Shown: positions 17,136 to 26,761, numbered from the stretch's first letter. The stretch is DNA of 64,000 bases from Sediminicola sp035798135 (GCA_035798135.1 JAPFBR010000004.1:186001-250000); one strand, 5' to 3'. Translations and numbers: made by a program. The notes: generated by a model not told the origin, from the letters alone.

Positions 17136-18413
17136 ATGAATGAACCCTTAGCAGAACGAGTACGCCCCAAAACCTTGGAAGATTATGTAAGCCAGCACCA
17201 TTTGGTTGGTGAAAAAGGTTCGCTTACCCAACAGATCAAAAAAGGGATATTGCCCTCACTTATCCTTTGGGGCCCTCCCGGCACAGGTAAAACCACTTTG
17301 GCAAATATCATTGCCAACACCAGCGGACGTCCATTTTATAGTCTTAGCGCCATAAGTAGTGGCGTGAAGGATATACGGGAAGTTATAGATAAGGCAAAAC
17401 AGAGCGGAGGCCTGTTTACCACAAAAAACCCTATCCTTTTTATAGATGAGATACACCGTTTCAGTAAATCCCAGCAAGACTCCCTTTTGGGGGCTGTAGA
17501 AAAGGGATGGGTAACCCTTATCGGGGCCACTACGGAAAACCCAAGTTTTGAGGTAATTCCCGCCTTACTCTCCAGATGCCAAGTTTATATCCTAAATCCA
17601 TTCGGCAAAGTGGATCTGGAAGCCTTACTGCAAAGGGCAATGAAACAAGACGACCATCTGAAAAATAAAAATATTGTCCTAAAAGAAACAGAGGCACTCT
17701 TAAAATTATCCGGTGGTGATGGAAGAAAACTGTTGAATATTTTTGAATTGGTCATTTCCTCCGAAAGTGGGGACAAAATAACGATCACCAATGATTTGGT
17801 ACTTAGCAAGGTTCAAAACAACATCGTGCTCTACGACAAGACAGGGGAACAGCACTACGACATTATCTCCGCCTTTATAAAATCTATCCGTGGGAGCGAT
17901 CCCAACGGAGCTGTTTATTGGTTGGCAAGAATGATAGAAGGTGGGGAAGATGTTAAGTTTATCGCCAGACGTTTGCTCATTGCAGCTTCCGAGGATATTG
18001 GCAATGCAAATCCAACTGCTTTGGTCATGGCTAATACAACCTTTCAGGCAGTCACTACCATTGGTTATCCAGAAGCAAGGCTTTTATTGAGTCAATGTGC
18101 CATTTATTTGGCAACCTCTCCCAAGAGCAATGCCAGTTATATGGCCATCAACAAGGCCCAACAGCTTGTTAAGGAAACAGGGAACCTATCCGTACCAATC
18201 GGGTTAAGGAATGCTCCCACTAAATTAATGAAGGATTTGGGATATGGACAGGAGTACAAATATGCCCACGATTATAAAAACAACTTCGTAGAGGAGGAGT
18301 TTCTCCCCGATAGCATTAAGGGATCATCCTTCTATAAACCTGGGAACAATCAGCGGGAAAATGCCTTAAAGGAATTCCTGAAGAACAGATGGAAAAGTAA
18401 ATATGAATTTTAG
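17136..18413 (+). CDS. rarA: Replication-associated recombination protein A (AAA+ ATPase)
   Basis: RarA/MgsA acts at stalled replication forks and resembles clamp-loader ATPases. The 425-residue product starts MNEPLAERVRPKTLEDYVSQ and has Walker A GPPGTGKTT (about residues 46-54), Walker B ILFIDEIHRF, sensor 1 GATTENPSF and the C-terminal tetramerisation region with EDIGNANP and YLATSPKSNASY. Length is normal. It overlaps the convergent gene by four bases at its 3' end. Start is set by the ATG just after the promoter. Confidence 0.94.
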   Translation: MNEPLAERVRPKTLEDYVSQHHLVGEKGSLTQQIKKGILPSLILWGPPGTGKTTLANIIANTSGRPFYSLSAISSGVKDIREVIDKAKQSGGLFTTKNPILFIDEIHRFSKSQQDSLLGAVEKGWVTLIGATTENPSFEVIPALLSRCQVYILNPFGKVDLEALLQRAMKQDDHLKNKNIVLKETEALLKLSGGDGRKLLNIFELVISSESGDKITITNDLVLSKVQNNIVLYDKTGEQHYDIISAFIKSIRGSDPNGAVYWLARMIEGGEDVKFIARRLLIAASEDIGNANPTALVMANTTFQAVTTIGYPEARLLLSQCAIYLATSPKSNASYMAINKAQQLVKETGNLSVPIGLRNAPTKLMKDLGYGQEYKYAHDYKNNFVEEEFLPDSIKGSSFYKPGNNQRENALKEFLKNRWKSKYEF

Positions 18414-19261
18414 AACTTGATCTGCAGTTCCTCAACAACTACCTGACCGTTGGCCGTATATTCAAAAAACCATTTCCCTTCCTTTTTGTAAACCATACCA
18501 TCCTGATCACCTGCTTTGGCAATAAAAACATCTGCCATTGTACTTTTGATCATTTTTAGGACAATCTTAGGAGTGTTGTCCACCAATTGATAGCCATTGG
18601 CAAGTTCTTGTGCATACAATACCGTTTTGGGAAGTAAGCCGATTCCGGAATTCTCCATTTTCGGAGCCTCCTTTTCCAGGTTTGAAGGTTCAGGGACCAG
18701 TTCCTTGTACGTTTGTTGTTCGGTTGTGGCCTCTTGTGCCAAAACCACAGACCTAGGCTTGTCAGTATCAACCTCAGCAACCTGTCTCACGTCATTTTTA
18801 AAACTGATCTTTACGGGGGCCTCCTGTTCATCTTTTAGCGAGTACGCATAATTAAGGGCTTTAAAGGAAATAAATGCATCCCTAATAGCTTCATTGAAGG
18901 CATCTTTATAGTCCTTTTCCTTACTTGTACCCTCTTGGGTCTCAAAAAATACTTTGGACTGACAATCTTTTAAAATGAGCGATAATTTTGTTGTGAACAT
19001 TCCGGATTCATCCTTGATCCCAACTACTGCCCCAAGACAACGATCCCTATTTAAATCATCGGGAAGTGCATCCTCATATACCGCAGTAAATCCGTTTTCA
19101 ACGAACAGATATTTTATAAGGGTACTAGTCTGATATTGGTTTTGGTTCCTAAAACCGTCAAACTTTTTAGGGACTATGATATATTTGTATTGGTTGATAT
19201 CTGATTGTGCGTTTCCAAGAAACACTGCCAATAGGAATAGGATAAAAAGTGAAATTTTCAT
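18410..19261 (-). CDS. Secreted protein of unknown function (envelope cluster, third gene)
   Basis: The 283-residue product has a Sec signal peptide (MKISLFILFLLAVFLGNAQ). Residues about 25-145 read as a compact domain (YKYIIVPKKFDGFRNQNQYQ, VVGIKDESGMFTTKLSLILKD), followed by a low-complexity Glu/Pro/Thr stretch (about 150-205) and a C-terminal beta-rich segment (GMVYKKEGKWFFEYTANGQ). I cannot assign a family. It lies 13 bp after the outer membrane barrel gene and is probably in an operon with it and the lipoprotein gene before that. Confidence 0.8.
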   Translation of the reverse strand: MKISLFILFLLAVFLGNAQSDINQYKYIIVPKKFDGFRNQNQYQTSTLIKYLFVENGFTAVYEDALPDDLNRDRCLGAVVGIKDESGMFTTKLSLILKDCQSKVFFETQEGTSKEKDYKDAFNEAIRDAFISFKALNYAYSLKDEQEAPVKISFKNDVRQVAEVDTDKPRSVVLAQEATTEQQTYKELVPEPSNLEKEAPKMENSGIGLLPKTVLYAQELANGYQLVDNTPKIVLKMIKSTMADVFIAKAGDQDGMVYKKEGKWFFEYTANGQVVVEELQIKF

Positions 19262-19274
19262 AAGTAGCTTGCCA

Positions 19275-20705
19275 TCATTTTCTGCCCCAAGATATAATAT
19301 TTAATCCGAATTGGAAAGAGGCATAATGACTTGCATACACATTCCTATACCCCAATAAATTATCAGCCATGGCATAAAGCTCAAGTGGTCCAGCCTGCAC
19401 GCTCATTCCCAGTCCTATATTTGAAAAGGAAAATTTATCTACGGTATAGGTAGTCTTGAGCGCCAGGAAATTACCAAATTTACGCATGTAAAACGCGGTC
19501 AGTGCCGCTTGGGGGCCCCTTGGCCTGTTGATCATATACAACTGTCCGCCCACACTATTGGTATATTCCGGCAGTCCTCCCTTTACCCCTCCCTCTTTTG
19601 AAGTACATTCACAATCTTCCTGTGAAGGCAAAGGTTCCCCAAAATTATGGCGCAAGGAAGCGTTGAGTTTTGTAGGTCTAAAATTAATATAACTGTTTCT
19701 ATTATCCTCAAACGGAATAAGTTCCTCTATCTCATCTACGAGATCTTGCCAAAAATCTTGATTGGGGTCGGCGAGTGCTTCTGGTAAAATGATGGAAATA
19801 CCTTCATTCGTAGCGCTTCCTTTCAGGGTATAATTCTTAACGTCATTGGCATGCCGTATAAAACCAATATCCAAGAGACTTCCGGTAACCAAGGTTCTTT
19901 TATTGATTCTATAGGTAAAACCAACATCCAGACCCAATCCCAAATCGCCCCCTAAAAGCGCCCTTTTAATAAAAGTTTGCGACACTCCTTGGTCCCCCTC
20001 AACCAAACCATCGATACCTGAGGTTCTCACTTCCATATCCGCCACCAAGGTATTTGCCAATAGGTTATTCTGACCTGGATTGGTCACAAAATATCCTGAA
20101 TTGTGGGTTGAACTGACATCCAAAATACCTGAATACAACTTGCCCCTTAATCCGACCCTTAGTGTATTGTTTAATTTTCTATTAATGCCGATATGGAACA
20201 CATTCACCACTTCGCCACGAACCTTGAGATGGTCCAAATTGAACCTATTGCCGATATAATTGGCATTGCCCTCAAACCCCAAAATGGCTAGATCTTGAGG
20301 CCAATAGGTAATCATATCCTCCTCCAAATACATTCCAAAGGAATAAAAATCACTAGGCCTATTCTTGCTTCTAAATCCAAAATTCAGGAATTCTACCTGA
20401 ACTGTTTCACTGATCTCGTCCCTGAAATTCATTCCAAAAATGGCCCTGTCCCTTACTTTTGTGGTGATATCCAATCCATCATTCGCAAAAATATCGTTGA
20501 CAGAAATCCCGCTGGTTCCGGCATAGGCTGAAATCCCAGAAAGCAAAGGCACACCACCATACCATTGATAGGTTGCCCTTGCTCCGGGATTGAGCATTAG
20601 GGCCTGTGGTACTTCCATAAAATCGTATAGCAATTGTTTGTTTTGGGCCAATACCGAGAAAGAGCACAGAAGAATAAAAACTACAATTAATTTTTGTAAT
20701 CTCAT
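19275..20705 (-). CDS. Predicted outer membrane beta-barrel protein (DUF5723-like)
   Basis: The 476-residue product has a signal peptide (SFSVLAQ) and a pattern typical of Bacteroidota barrel proteins: LNPGARATYQWYGG near the N-terminus, repeated amphipathic strands, and an aromatic C-terminal strand (YASFQFGLNIISW). A loop near residue 360 holds CECTSKEGG. It resembles the DUF5723 group; the assignment is from sequence style, not a search. Its ATG overlaps the upstream lipoprotein stop (ATGA), pointing to coupled translation. Confidence 0.75.
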   Translation of the reverse strand: MRLQKLIVVFILLCSFSVLAQNKQLLYDFMEVPQALMLNPGARATYQWYGGVPLLSGISAYAGTSGISVNDIFANDGLDITTKVRDRAIFGMNFRDEISETVQVEFLNFGFRSKNRPSDFYSFGMYLEEDMITYWPQDLAILGFEGNANYIGNRFNLDHLKVRGEVVNVFHIGINRKLNNTLRVGLRGKLYSGILDVSSTHNSGYFVTNPGQNNLLANTLVADMEVRTSGIDGLVEGDQGVSQTFIKRALLGGDLGLGLDVGFTYRINKRTLVTGSLLDIGFIRHANDVKNYTLKGSATNEGISIILPEALADPNQDFWQDLVDEIEELIPFEDNRNSYINFRPTKLNASLRHNFGEPLPSQEDCECTSKEGGVKGGLPEYTNSVGGQLYMINRPRGPQAALTAFYMRKFGNFLALKTTYTVDKFSFSNIGLGMSVQAGPLELYAMADNLLGYRNVYASHYASFQFGLNIISWGRK

Positions 20706-21250
20706 TCAAGCTCAATCTTAAAGGCCCCACTGGAGCGTAGTATAATTTTTGGGTCAGATTCACTGGAAACACTAGTGTCGTCACTTTGATTTTGTGCACT
20801 CACCCTGATGGCCGAGGTGTTTTTTATAATATCAATGCTTCTACCTCCTGGCCCATAGGCAATTTCCACCTTTTTAATAAAAACAGGTGGAGCAGGTTCC
20901 ACCAGTATGGATTCCATATCCAAAACATTACCATTTTCGTCCAATAATTCGATGATGATCTCTAATGTTTTACTGGTAGAATTCTCTAACTCATAGGTAA
21001 GGACACCGCTAAGGACGCCATCAGCAAAAAAATCCTCTGCAAAGGCATCAAAATTGAATTCTTCCGAGTAAAATTCCCCAGGCACCACAGAATTTATTTG
21101 TTCTTCTGCCGCTTCCATATACAATATACTGGATGTAATGGTTGGGGTAATATTTAGGTCCTCCAACTGATTGAAATCCTGCTCTTGCATGCAAGAACCG
21201 CAAAGGGCAATTAACAGAAAAAGAGAAACGGAGTACTTCATTATAACCAT
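20702..21250 (-). CDS. Lipoprotein of unknown function (envelope cluster, first gene)
   Basis: The 182-residue product has a lipobox (LCGSC, Cys20 counting from the first ATG); a second ATG three codons in would also work. After acidic residues (MQEQDFNQLED) there is a single beta-rich domain (YELENSTSKTLEIIIELLD, VEIAYGPGGRSIDIIKN). No named family recognised. It leads a minus-strand trio with the barrel protein (4-bp overlap) and the secreted protein, suggesting all three act together in the outer membrane. Confidence 0.78.
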   Translation of the reverse strand: MVIMKYSVSLFLLIALCGSCMQEQDFNQLEDLNITPTITSSILYMEAAEEQINSVVPGEFYSEEFNFDAFAEDFFADGVLSGVLTYELENSTSKTLEIIIELLDENGNVLDMESILVEPAPPVFIKKVEIAYGPGGRSIDIIKNTSAIRVSAQNQSDDTSVSSESDPKIILRSSGAFKIELE

Positions 21251-21315
21251 GATTTAAAAAAATCTTTAGACACCACGTTTGGTGGCAGTTATCTAATGAT
21301 ACTACTTCTACAACT

Positions 21316-22005
21316 CTATAAATAGGATTTTATTTCATTAAGATCATTTATCATGTCACAATATTCATGTTTTGCATCATTGTGAACATTAAAATGAAGG
21401 GCATGCAGCCCCATGGCCCTAGCGCCCATGATATCGGCCTCCAAGCTGTCCCCTATCATAATGGACTTTTCTGGGGTCACCTTTGCTTTTTGAAGGGCCA
21501 GTTGGTAAATAATGGGATCTGGTTTTTTTACGCCGGCCATTTCTGAATCTATTATCTGATCAAAATAGCTATGTATTTTGGAATTTTTTAATTTCTTTTC
21601 TTGAATTTCCTGAAAGCCATTGGTAATGATATGAAGCTTGTATGTCGGTTTTAAATAATCCAAAATTTCCACGGTATTGGGAAACAAATGGGTAAAAGAA
21701 GATAAATGCTCTATATATTGCTCAGAAAGAACATGGATAGTTTCATCTGATATGGTAAAGCCTAAGGCATCAAAAGTCCTTTTTAGTCTTTGGTATCGCA
21801 AATCTTCCTTGATTATTTTACCGTTCCTATAAAGTTTCCAGAATTCCAGATTAAGGGGAATATACACCCTTAAAAAATCATTTAGATCCACTGCCACCCT
21901 GTTGGACTGTAGTATCCTATCAAAGGTAAGTGCTGAATTCTTTTCGAAATCCCATAAGGTGTGGTCCAAATCAAAAAAAACGTCTGTGACAATATTTTTA
22001 AACAT
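21316..22005 (-). CDS. YjjG-type HAD-family pyrimidine nucleotidase
   Basis: HAD phosphatase of the YjjG kind, which removes phosphate from nucleoside monophosphates, including non-canonical pyrimidines. The 229-residue product has motif I FDLDHTLWDF (nucleophile and acid Asp), motif II HIITNGFQ, the lysine of motif III (KKPDPIIY) and motif IV MIGDSLEADIMGA. Length fits YjjG. Its start overlaps the 3' end of the deacetylase-like gene by eight bases, so the two are co-transcribed. Exact substrate is inferred. Confidence 0.85.
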   Translation of the reverse strand: MFKNIVTDVFFDLDHTLWDFEKNSALTFDRILQSNRVAVDLNDFLRVYIPLNLEFWKLYRNGKIIKEDLRYQRLKRTFDALGFTISDETIHVLSEQYIEHLSSFTHLFPNTVEILDYLKPTYKLHIITNGFQEIQEKKLKNSKIHSYFDQIIDSEMAGVKKPDPIIYQLALQKAKVTPEKSIMIGDSLEADIMGARAMGLHALHFNVHNDAKHEYCDMINDLNEIKSYL

Positions 22006-23293
22006 AAAACTTTTTTAAAACGGTACTGTATAAATCTATCCAATCTATTTTGCCCTCGCCCCCCAAGAGCTCATTTGAAAATATACTGATAAATTCCCCG
22101 TTGACCTCCTTCGTTTCTTTATAAAGAAAGGATATCTTCTCCAAAATCTCTTCTTGATCCCTGTATTTCATTAAAGCGTAATCGTGAACGGCAAAGGGGT
22201 GAACCTTAATGGGCTGTTGCACTTCCAAGGGAATATCATAAAAGAAAAAAGGCGTACAAGTTCCGGCCCTAAAACCAATTTCATGGGTGTACCCCATAGT
22301 ATAATCATCGGTGAATTCTGTTGCAACAAGGTTGCGATAGGTAGATGGGATATCTACCCTGTTATAGCGCATCCTAGAAGCATTAATTGGTCTATTTATG
22401 ACCTGTGACAATTGCTTTTTTTCTTCTTTTAGCAAGGCGTTATTATCAAACGAACTATATGAGGCACCCAAAGAAACAATACTGTAATCCGCAACAGATT
22501 TTATGAGGTGTCTGAATCTGTTGTTATTGGGTGATACATTTTTATCATAGGTGGAATATTCCGCAAATTGGAAAAAGAACATACTGCCAACACCATAATT
22601 CTTATGGAGATCTATAAGACTGAAGAAATTATTATAGGGATCCAATCCCGGATTGACCCAGACCATAAAACGCTCTGCCACCCGCCTTAATTTCAGGGAA
22701 CCGATATCCAAGATCAAACCAGCAAGACTTCTTACAAAACCCCTATGGGCATAACAATGGGAGGTGGTCACATCTATGATGGAGGTATAGGAAAACTTCC
22801 TTTCCTCCATTTCCATCTCCGGGAATTTCTCCTTTAGTTCCTTAAGTAACTCGTAAGCCCAAATATCCACAACTGGTCGTTCCAAAAAATCATGCTGATA
22901 GGCCAGACTTTCCGTGGGAGGAAATCGTCCATGAACATCTTTGACATGGGGTAGATACTCTTCATACCTGGATACCAAATAAAAACTAGCTGCGAAAATA
23001 TCAAATGGAATATTGCTTCTATCTCCTGTAGCAAAAAAGCAAGGAACGCCATTCCACTCCCCCATTTTAAATTGCAGATCGTTGATCCCCTGTTCAAAAA
23101 GCAGGTCATTGCTACGGACAAAAAACTCATTTTGCAAAGGCTGCTTGGTATACGTTATTTTTGGTCCCGTATGTTTTATAAAATCTTCGACCTTAGTGGT
23201 AAAAACAACCTCTATCCCCAGGATACGAGTAAAAATATGCTTCATGATATAGGTGAAGCGAGAGGTAATCTTATGAGTATATATTAACAACAT
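21998..23293 (-). CDS. Polysaccharide deacetylase-like protein (DUF7033 type)
   Basis: The 431-residue product starts MLLIYTHKITSRFTYIMKHI, a start typical of a conserved Bacteroidota group linked to polysaccharide deacetylase-like proteins. Recognisable parts are PFDIFAASFYLVSRYEEYLP, RPVVDIWAYELL, the loop TSIIDVTTSHCYAHRGF in the place of the deacetylase first strand, and EIGFRAGTCTPFFFYD near residue 345. The usual metal-binding HxxxH is not obvious, and the first-strand Asp reads DVTTSH, so activity is unsure. It overlaps the YjjG-like gene by eight bases. Confidence 0.72.
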   Translation of the reverse strand: MLLIYTHKITSRFTYIMKHIFTRILGIEVVFTTKVEDFIKHTGPKITYTKQPLQNEFFVRSNDLLFEQGINDLQFKMGEWNGVPCFFATGDRSNIPFDIFAASFYLVSRYEEYLPHVKDVHGRFPPTESLAYQHDFLERPVVDIWAYELLKELKEKFPEMEMEERKFSYTSIIDVTTSHCYAHRGFVRSLAGLILDIGSLKLRRVAERFMVWVNPGLDPYNNFFSLIDLHKNYGVGSMFFFQFAEYSTYDKNVSPNNNRFRHLIKSVADYSIVSLGASYSSFDNNALLKEEKKQLSQVINRPINASRMRYNRVDIPSTYRNLVATEFTDDYTMGYTHEIGFRAGTCTPFFFYDIPLEVQQPIKVHPFAVHDYALMKYRDQEEILEKISFLYKETKEVNGEFISIFSNELLGGEGKIDWIDLYSTVLKKFYV

Positions 23294-23345
23294 AGGTTCC
23301 TAAAATTCCAAGATTAATGCATTTCCTTTGAGTCAAGGTGTTTTT

Positions 23346-24044
23346 TTAAAGCATAACGTTATCCGCAAAGCTAAAATAATCTTGTTGGGTAATGATCACA
23401 TGATCCAAAACTTTTATGTCCAAAGCCTCGGCAGCCACTTTTAGTTTTTTGGTCACCTGCTTATCAGCTTCACTTGGCTTTAAAGTGCCCGATGGGTGGT
23501 TATGTGCCAATATAAGACCAACAGCCCCCAATTCCAATGCCTGTTTCAACACCAATCGAACATCCACCAAAGTACCCGTTATCCCTCCTTTACTCAAAAG
23601 AGCAAAGTGCATAACTGTATTGGCATTATTGAGGTATACGATCCAAAATTCTTCATGGGGTAGCTCACCCATTATAGGCTGCAACAACTCAAACACACTT
23701 TTGCTACTTGTTATTTTGGTGATTTTCTGTGCCGATTCCCCTCTTCTTCTCCTACCTATTTCCAAGGCCGCAGCAATGGTTACGGCTTTCGCTTCCCCTA
23801 TGCCCTTAAACTGCATTAATTGTTTAATGGATAGCTTTCCAAGATCATTAAGGTTATTGTTTGCCGATGCCAAAATCCTTTTTGCAAGCTCTACGGCGCT
23901 TTCATTCCTACTCCCAGAACCTATCAAAATAGCAATAAGTTCCGCATCGGAAAGCACGGATTTTCCTTTATGGACCAATTTCTCCCTTGGTTTGTCATCA
24001 TTTGACCAATGCTTTATGGAGAAAGGAATCGATTTTTCTTGCAT
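23346..24044 (-). CDS. radC: RadC-family JAB-domain protein
   Basis: The 232-residue product has an N-terminal helix-hairpin-helix region (LMQFKGIGEAKAVTIAAALE) and a C-terminal JAMM metalloprotease-like domain with HNHPSG followed by SEAD, supplying the two His and the Asp. The name RadC is historical; a role in DNA repair was withdrawn for E. coli and the true function is unclear. Length matches the family. It stands alone between the deacetylase-like gene and the Mur ligase gene. Confidence 0.92.
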   Translation of the reverse strand: MQEKSIPFSIKHWSNDDKPREKLVHKGKSVLSDAELIAILIGSGSRNESAVELAKRILASANNNLNDLGKLSIKQLMQFKGIGEAKAVTIAAALEIGRRRRGESAQKITKITSSKSVFELLQPIMGELPHEEFWIVYLNNANTVMHFALLSKGGITGTLVDVRLVLKQALELGAVGLILAHNHPSGTLKPSEADKQVTKKLKVAAEALDIKVLDHVIITQQDYFSFADNVML

Positions 24045-24124
24045 CTGTTAAAGATAACAAACAAAAGAATTTAAAATAATATCTTAGAAAAAAATCTATT
24101 TATGATCCAAAATTTGTATTGTTT

Positions 24125-25483
24125 TCAATTGGCCAAAAGACCTTTGACCTCATCAAAATCCAATCCCCCGTAATTTCCTGAACTCATAAGCAAGAGCACA
24201 GCATCATCAAAATTCTGTTGGAACAGGAATTCTTTGAACGAAAGGGCATCTGTATATATTTTAAGGTCATTTCTTTCAAAAGCCGATGCAATTTGGTCCT
24301 TGGTCACTTCCTCCAGCTGTTTGATCTTGACCGATTCCGGAGAATAGAATACCACGGCCTCGTCAGCATACTCCAGGGCCCCTTTATATTCTTTTAAGAA
24401 TTCGGCATTCAAACTACTGTAGGTATGCAGTTCCAAACAGGCCAGTAGCTTTTTTCCTTGAAACTGCTCCTTAACGGCCCTTGTTGTTGCGGCCACCTTA
24501 CTTGGGGAATGCGCAAAATCTTTGAACGCCACACTGTTTTTTCCTTCCCCTATTTTTTCCAATCGCTTGGAGGCGCCTTTAAAGGTAGCTATGGCTTCAT
24601 AAAAGTCGGCCTCATCAATCCCCATATTTTGACAGATCCATTTTGCCCCAGCCAAATTGCTTAGGTTGTGCTTCCCAAAAACCTCAATGGGCATGGGTCC
24701 TTCTTCGGTCTCCAAAAGGGTTTGGCCCTCTTCAACCGAATAAGCCGGTGTTTCATATGGCAATTTGCGAATGGTATTCTCCGAGGCCTCTACTACCCTT
24801 TTAACTTCTGGGTCCTCTACGTTATAGGTAATACTGCCTCCTTTGACAATACTATTAACAAAAATCTGGAACTGCTCCACATAGTGCTCATAGGTAGGAA
24901 ATACATTGATATGGTCCCAGGCAATCCCGCTCAACAAAGCAATATTGGGCTTGTACAAATGGAATTTAGGTCTTCTATCTATGGGGGAAGACAAATACTC
25001 GTCCCCTTCCAAAACGATAAAATCATTTTCCTCCGTTAAATGCACCATTCGGTCAAAACCCTCCAATTGTGCGCCCACCATATAATCCACTGATCTATCG
25101 TGGTAATCCAAAACATGCAAGATCATTGAGGTGATGGTAGTTTTTCCATGGCTGCCACCAATGACCACTCTCGTCTTATGTTTGGATTGCTCGTATAAAA
25201 ATTCTGGATAGGAGTATATTTTTAAACCCAATTCTTGGGCTTTTAGCAATTCTGGATTATCGGGTTTGGCGTGCATTCCCAAAATAACAGCATCCAACCC
25301 AAGGTGGATATTCTCCGGATACCAACCGAAGGATTTTGGCAAAAGCCCTTTGGAATCCAGGCGGCCTTTGGAAGGCTCAAATATAACATCATCACTCCCC
25401 GTGACGACATCGCCTTTATGGTGCAAGGCCAAGGCTAGATTGTGCATGGCACTACCACCAATCGCTATAAAATGAATGTGCAT
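24125..25483 (-). CDS. mpl: Mpl-type UDP-MurNAc:tripeptide ligase (Mur ligase family)
   Basis: Mpl joins recovered L-Ala-gamma-D-Glu-meso-Dap tripeptide to UDP-MurNAc in peptidoglycan recycling. The 452-residue product has the N-terminal nucleotide-binding motif HFIAIGGSAMHNLALAL, the ATP-binding GGSHGKTTITSMI (about residues 109-121), the middle-domain LEGDEYLSS and GIAWDHINVFPTYEHY, and a C-terminal ligase domain with KDFAHSPSKVAATT. FAHSP in place of the YAHHP of MurC, and a length near 455, favour Mpl over MurC. No other recycling gene is adjacent. Confidence 0.85.
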   Translation of the reverse strand: MHIHFIAIGGSAMHNLALALHHKGDVVTGSDDVIFEPSKGRLDSKGLLPKSFGWYPENIHLGLDAVILGMHAKPDNPELLKAQELGLKIYSYPEFLYEQSKHKTRVVIGGSHGKTTITSMILHVLDYHDRSVDYMVGAQLEGFDRMVHLTEENDFIVLEGDEYLSSPIDRRPKFHLYKPNIALLSGIAWDHINVFPTYEHYVEQFQIFVNSIVKGGSITYNVEDPEVKRVVEASENTIRKLPYETPAYSVEEGQTLLETEEGPMPIEVFGKHNLSNLAGAKWICQNMGIDEADFYEAIATFKGASKRLEKIGEGKNSVAFKDFAHSPSKVAATTRAVKEQFQGKKLLACLELHTYSSLNAEFLKEYKGALEYADEAVVFYSPESVKIKQLEEVTKDQIASAFERNDLKIYTDALSFKEFLFQQNFDDAVLLLMSSGNYGGLDFDEVKGLLAN

Positions 25484-25628
25484 TTAATCAAGTTTAAAAA
25501 GGTAAAGATAAGGATTGCAAGAGCCTAATAAAATTTTTAATGACCTCATTTTAGCCCCAACTCAACTAGGCTTTTTAGTGTCTCCAAGTATTGAATATTG
25601 CTTATATTCGTAGAAATGACATGAACAT

Positions 25629-25946
25629 ATGCATATTAAGTTAAAAGATGTGCCCCCAAAAGAAATTATGCCTGGCTACCATGGGAAACTAGTCCATACA
25701 CAGCACATGAGCCTAGCTTTTTGGGAGGTTGTAAAAGGAGCCGAGGTTCCTATGCATTCCCATTTGAACGAACAGGTGATGCAGGTGCTTGAAGGAAGTT
25801 TTGAATTTACGTTGGATGGTAAAACGAAGATTTATGGAACCGGGGATCTCGTGGTCATAGCGCCCCATAAGTCCCATAGTGGCAAAGCCCTGACCGATTG
25901 CAAGCTAATGGATGTATTTAGTCCAACAAGAGAAGAATACAAGTAA
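25629..25946 (+). CDS. Cupin-domain protein
   Basis: Single-domain cupin of 105 residues. The metal-site pattern is HSHLNEQVMQVLEG, with His, His and Glu ligand candidates, and later IAPHKSHSG for the last His. Such small cupins bind a metal ion and often a small ligand; no specific reaction can be assigned. It lies two bases before the SDR gene, so the pair is one operon and may act on the same small molecule. Confidence 0.85.
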   Translation: MHIKLKDVPPKEIMPGYHGKLVHTQHMSLAFWEVVKGAEVPMHSHLNEQVMQVLEGSFEFTLDGKTKIYGTGDLVVIAPHKSHSGKALTDCKLMDVFSPTREEYK

Positions 25947-25948
25947 TC

Positions 25949-26734
25949 ATGAACATATCGTTAATTGGAAAGAAAGCTTTGGTGGGCGGAAGTAGCCAAG
26001 GTATAGGCAAGGCCATCGGGCAGCAACTAGCTGCAAGTGGAGCCAGCGTAACCTTCATGGCGCGCAGCGAGGACAAATTGAAAGATATCATTTCCCAATT
26101 GCCAAGAGACAATGGTCAACAGCATCAATACTTGGTAGTAGACTTTACCGACTTCAATTCCTATCAGATAATTATTGGGAACTACTTTAAAAATAATTCA
26201 GTGGATATCCTGGTGAACAATACGCAAGGCCCTGCTTCCGGAGGGGCAATGGAAAAAAAAGTTGATGATTACCAGGCTGCTTTTGATCTGCTATTTAAAA
26301 CTGTGGTGTATACAGCGGAACTGGCCTTAAAGGGAATGATGGAGCGTAAATATGGGCGGATCATCAATATCGCCTCTATTTCTGTAAAAGAGCCATTGGC
26401 CTATTTAACCTTGAGCAATTCCATAAGGGCTGCTGTTACCACCTGGGCCAAAACCCTTGCAGCCGACGTAGGTAAACATGGTATTACCGTTAACAGTACT
26501 TTGACGGGTTATTTTGATACCGATAGACTAAAAAATCTAAATACTGCCAAAGCCAAATCTTTTGGCATTGCATTAGAAGAGGTAAACCAACAAATGCTGA
26601 ATAATGTTCCCGTAAGAAGATTCGGAGACCCAAAGGAATACGGTTATTTGGTGGCCTTTTTAGCTTCCGAACATGCCTCATTTATAACAGGAACCAATAT
26701 TCCCATTGACGGGGGCATGTTAAAATCGCTTTAG
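25949..26734 (+). CDS. SDR-family oxidoreductase with altered catalytic motif
   Basis: The 261-residue product has a Rossmann fold with the cofactor loop GGSSQGIGKAIG (about residues 13-24), an NNTQG motif in place of the usual NNAG, and the C-terminal INIPIDGGMLKSL. Where most SDRs have Tyr-x-x-x-Lys, this reads SNSIR within LTLSNSIRAAVTTWAKTLA. The serine of IASISV is kept. Related SDRs annotated as 3-oxoacyl-ACP reductase-like share this variant. It could still reduce or dehydrate a substrate, or bind without turning over. It is followed by a strong terminator. Confidence 0.85.
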   Translation: MNISLIGKKALVGGSSQGIGKAIGQQLAASGASVTFMARSEDKLKDIISQLPRDNGQQHQYLVVDFTDFNSYQIIIGNYFKNNSVDILVNNTQGPASGGAMEKKVDDYQAAFDLLFKTVVYTAELALKGMMERKYGRIINIASISVKEPLAYLTLSNSIRAAVTTWAKTLAADVGKHGITVNSTLTGYFDTDRLKNLNTAKAKSFGIALEEVNQQMLNNVPVRRFGDPKEYGYLVAFLASEHASFITGTNIPIDGGMLKSL

Positions 26735-26761
26735 CTGGAAACGGCCTAATACCTCCCCTAT

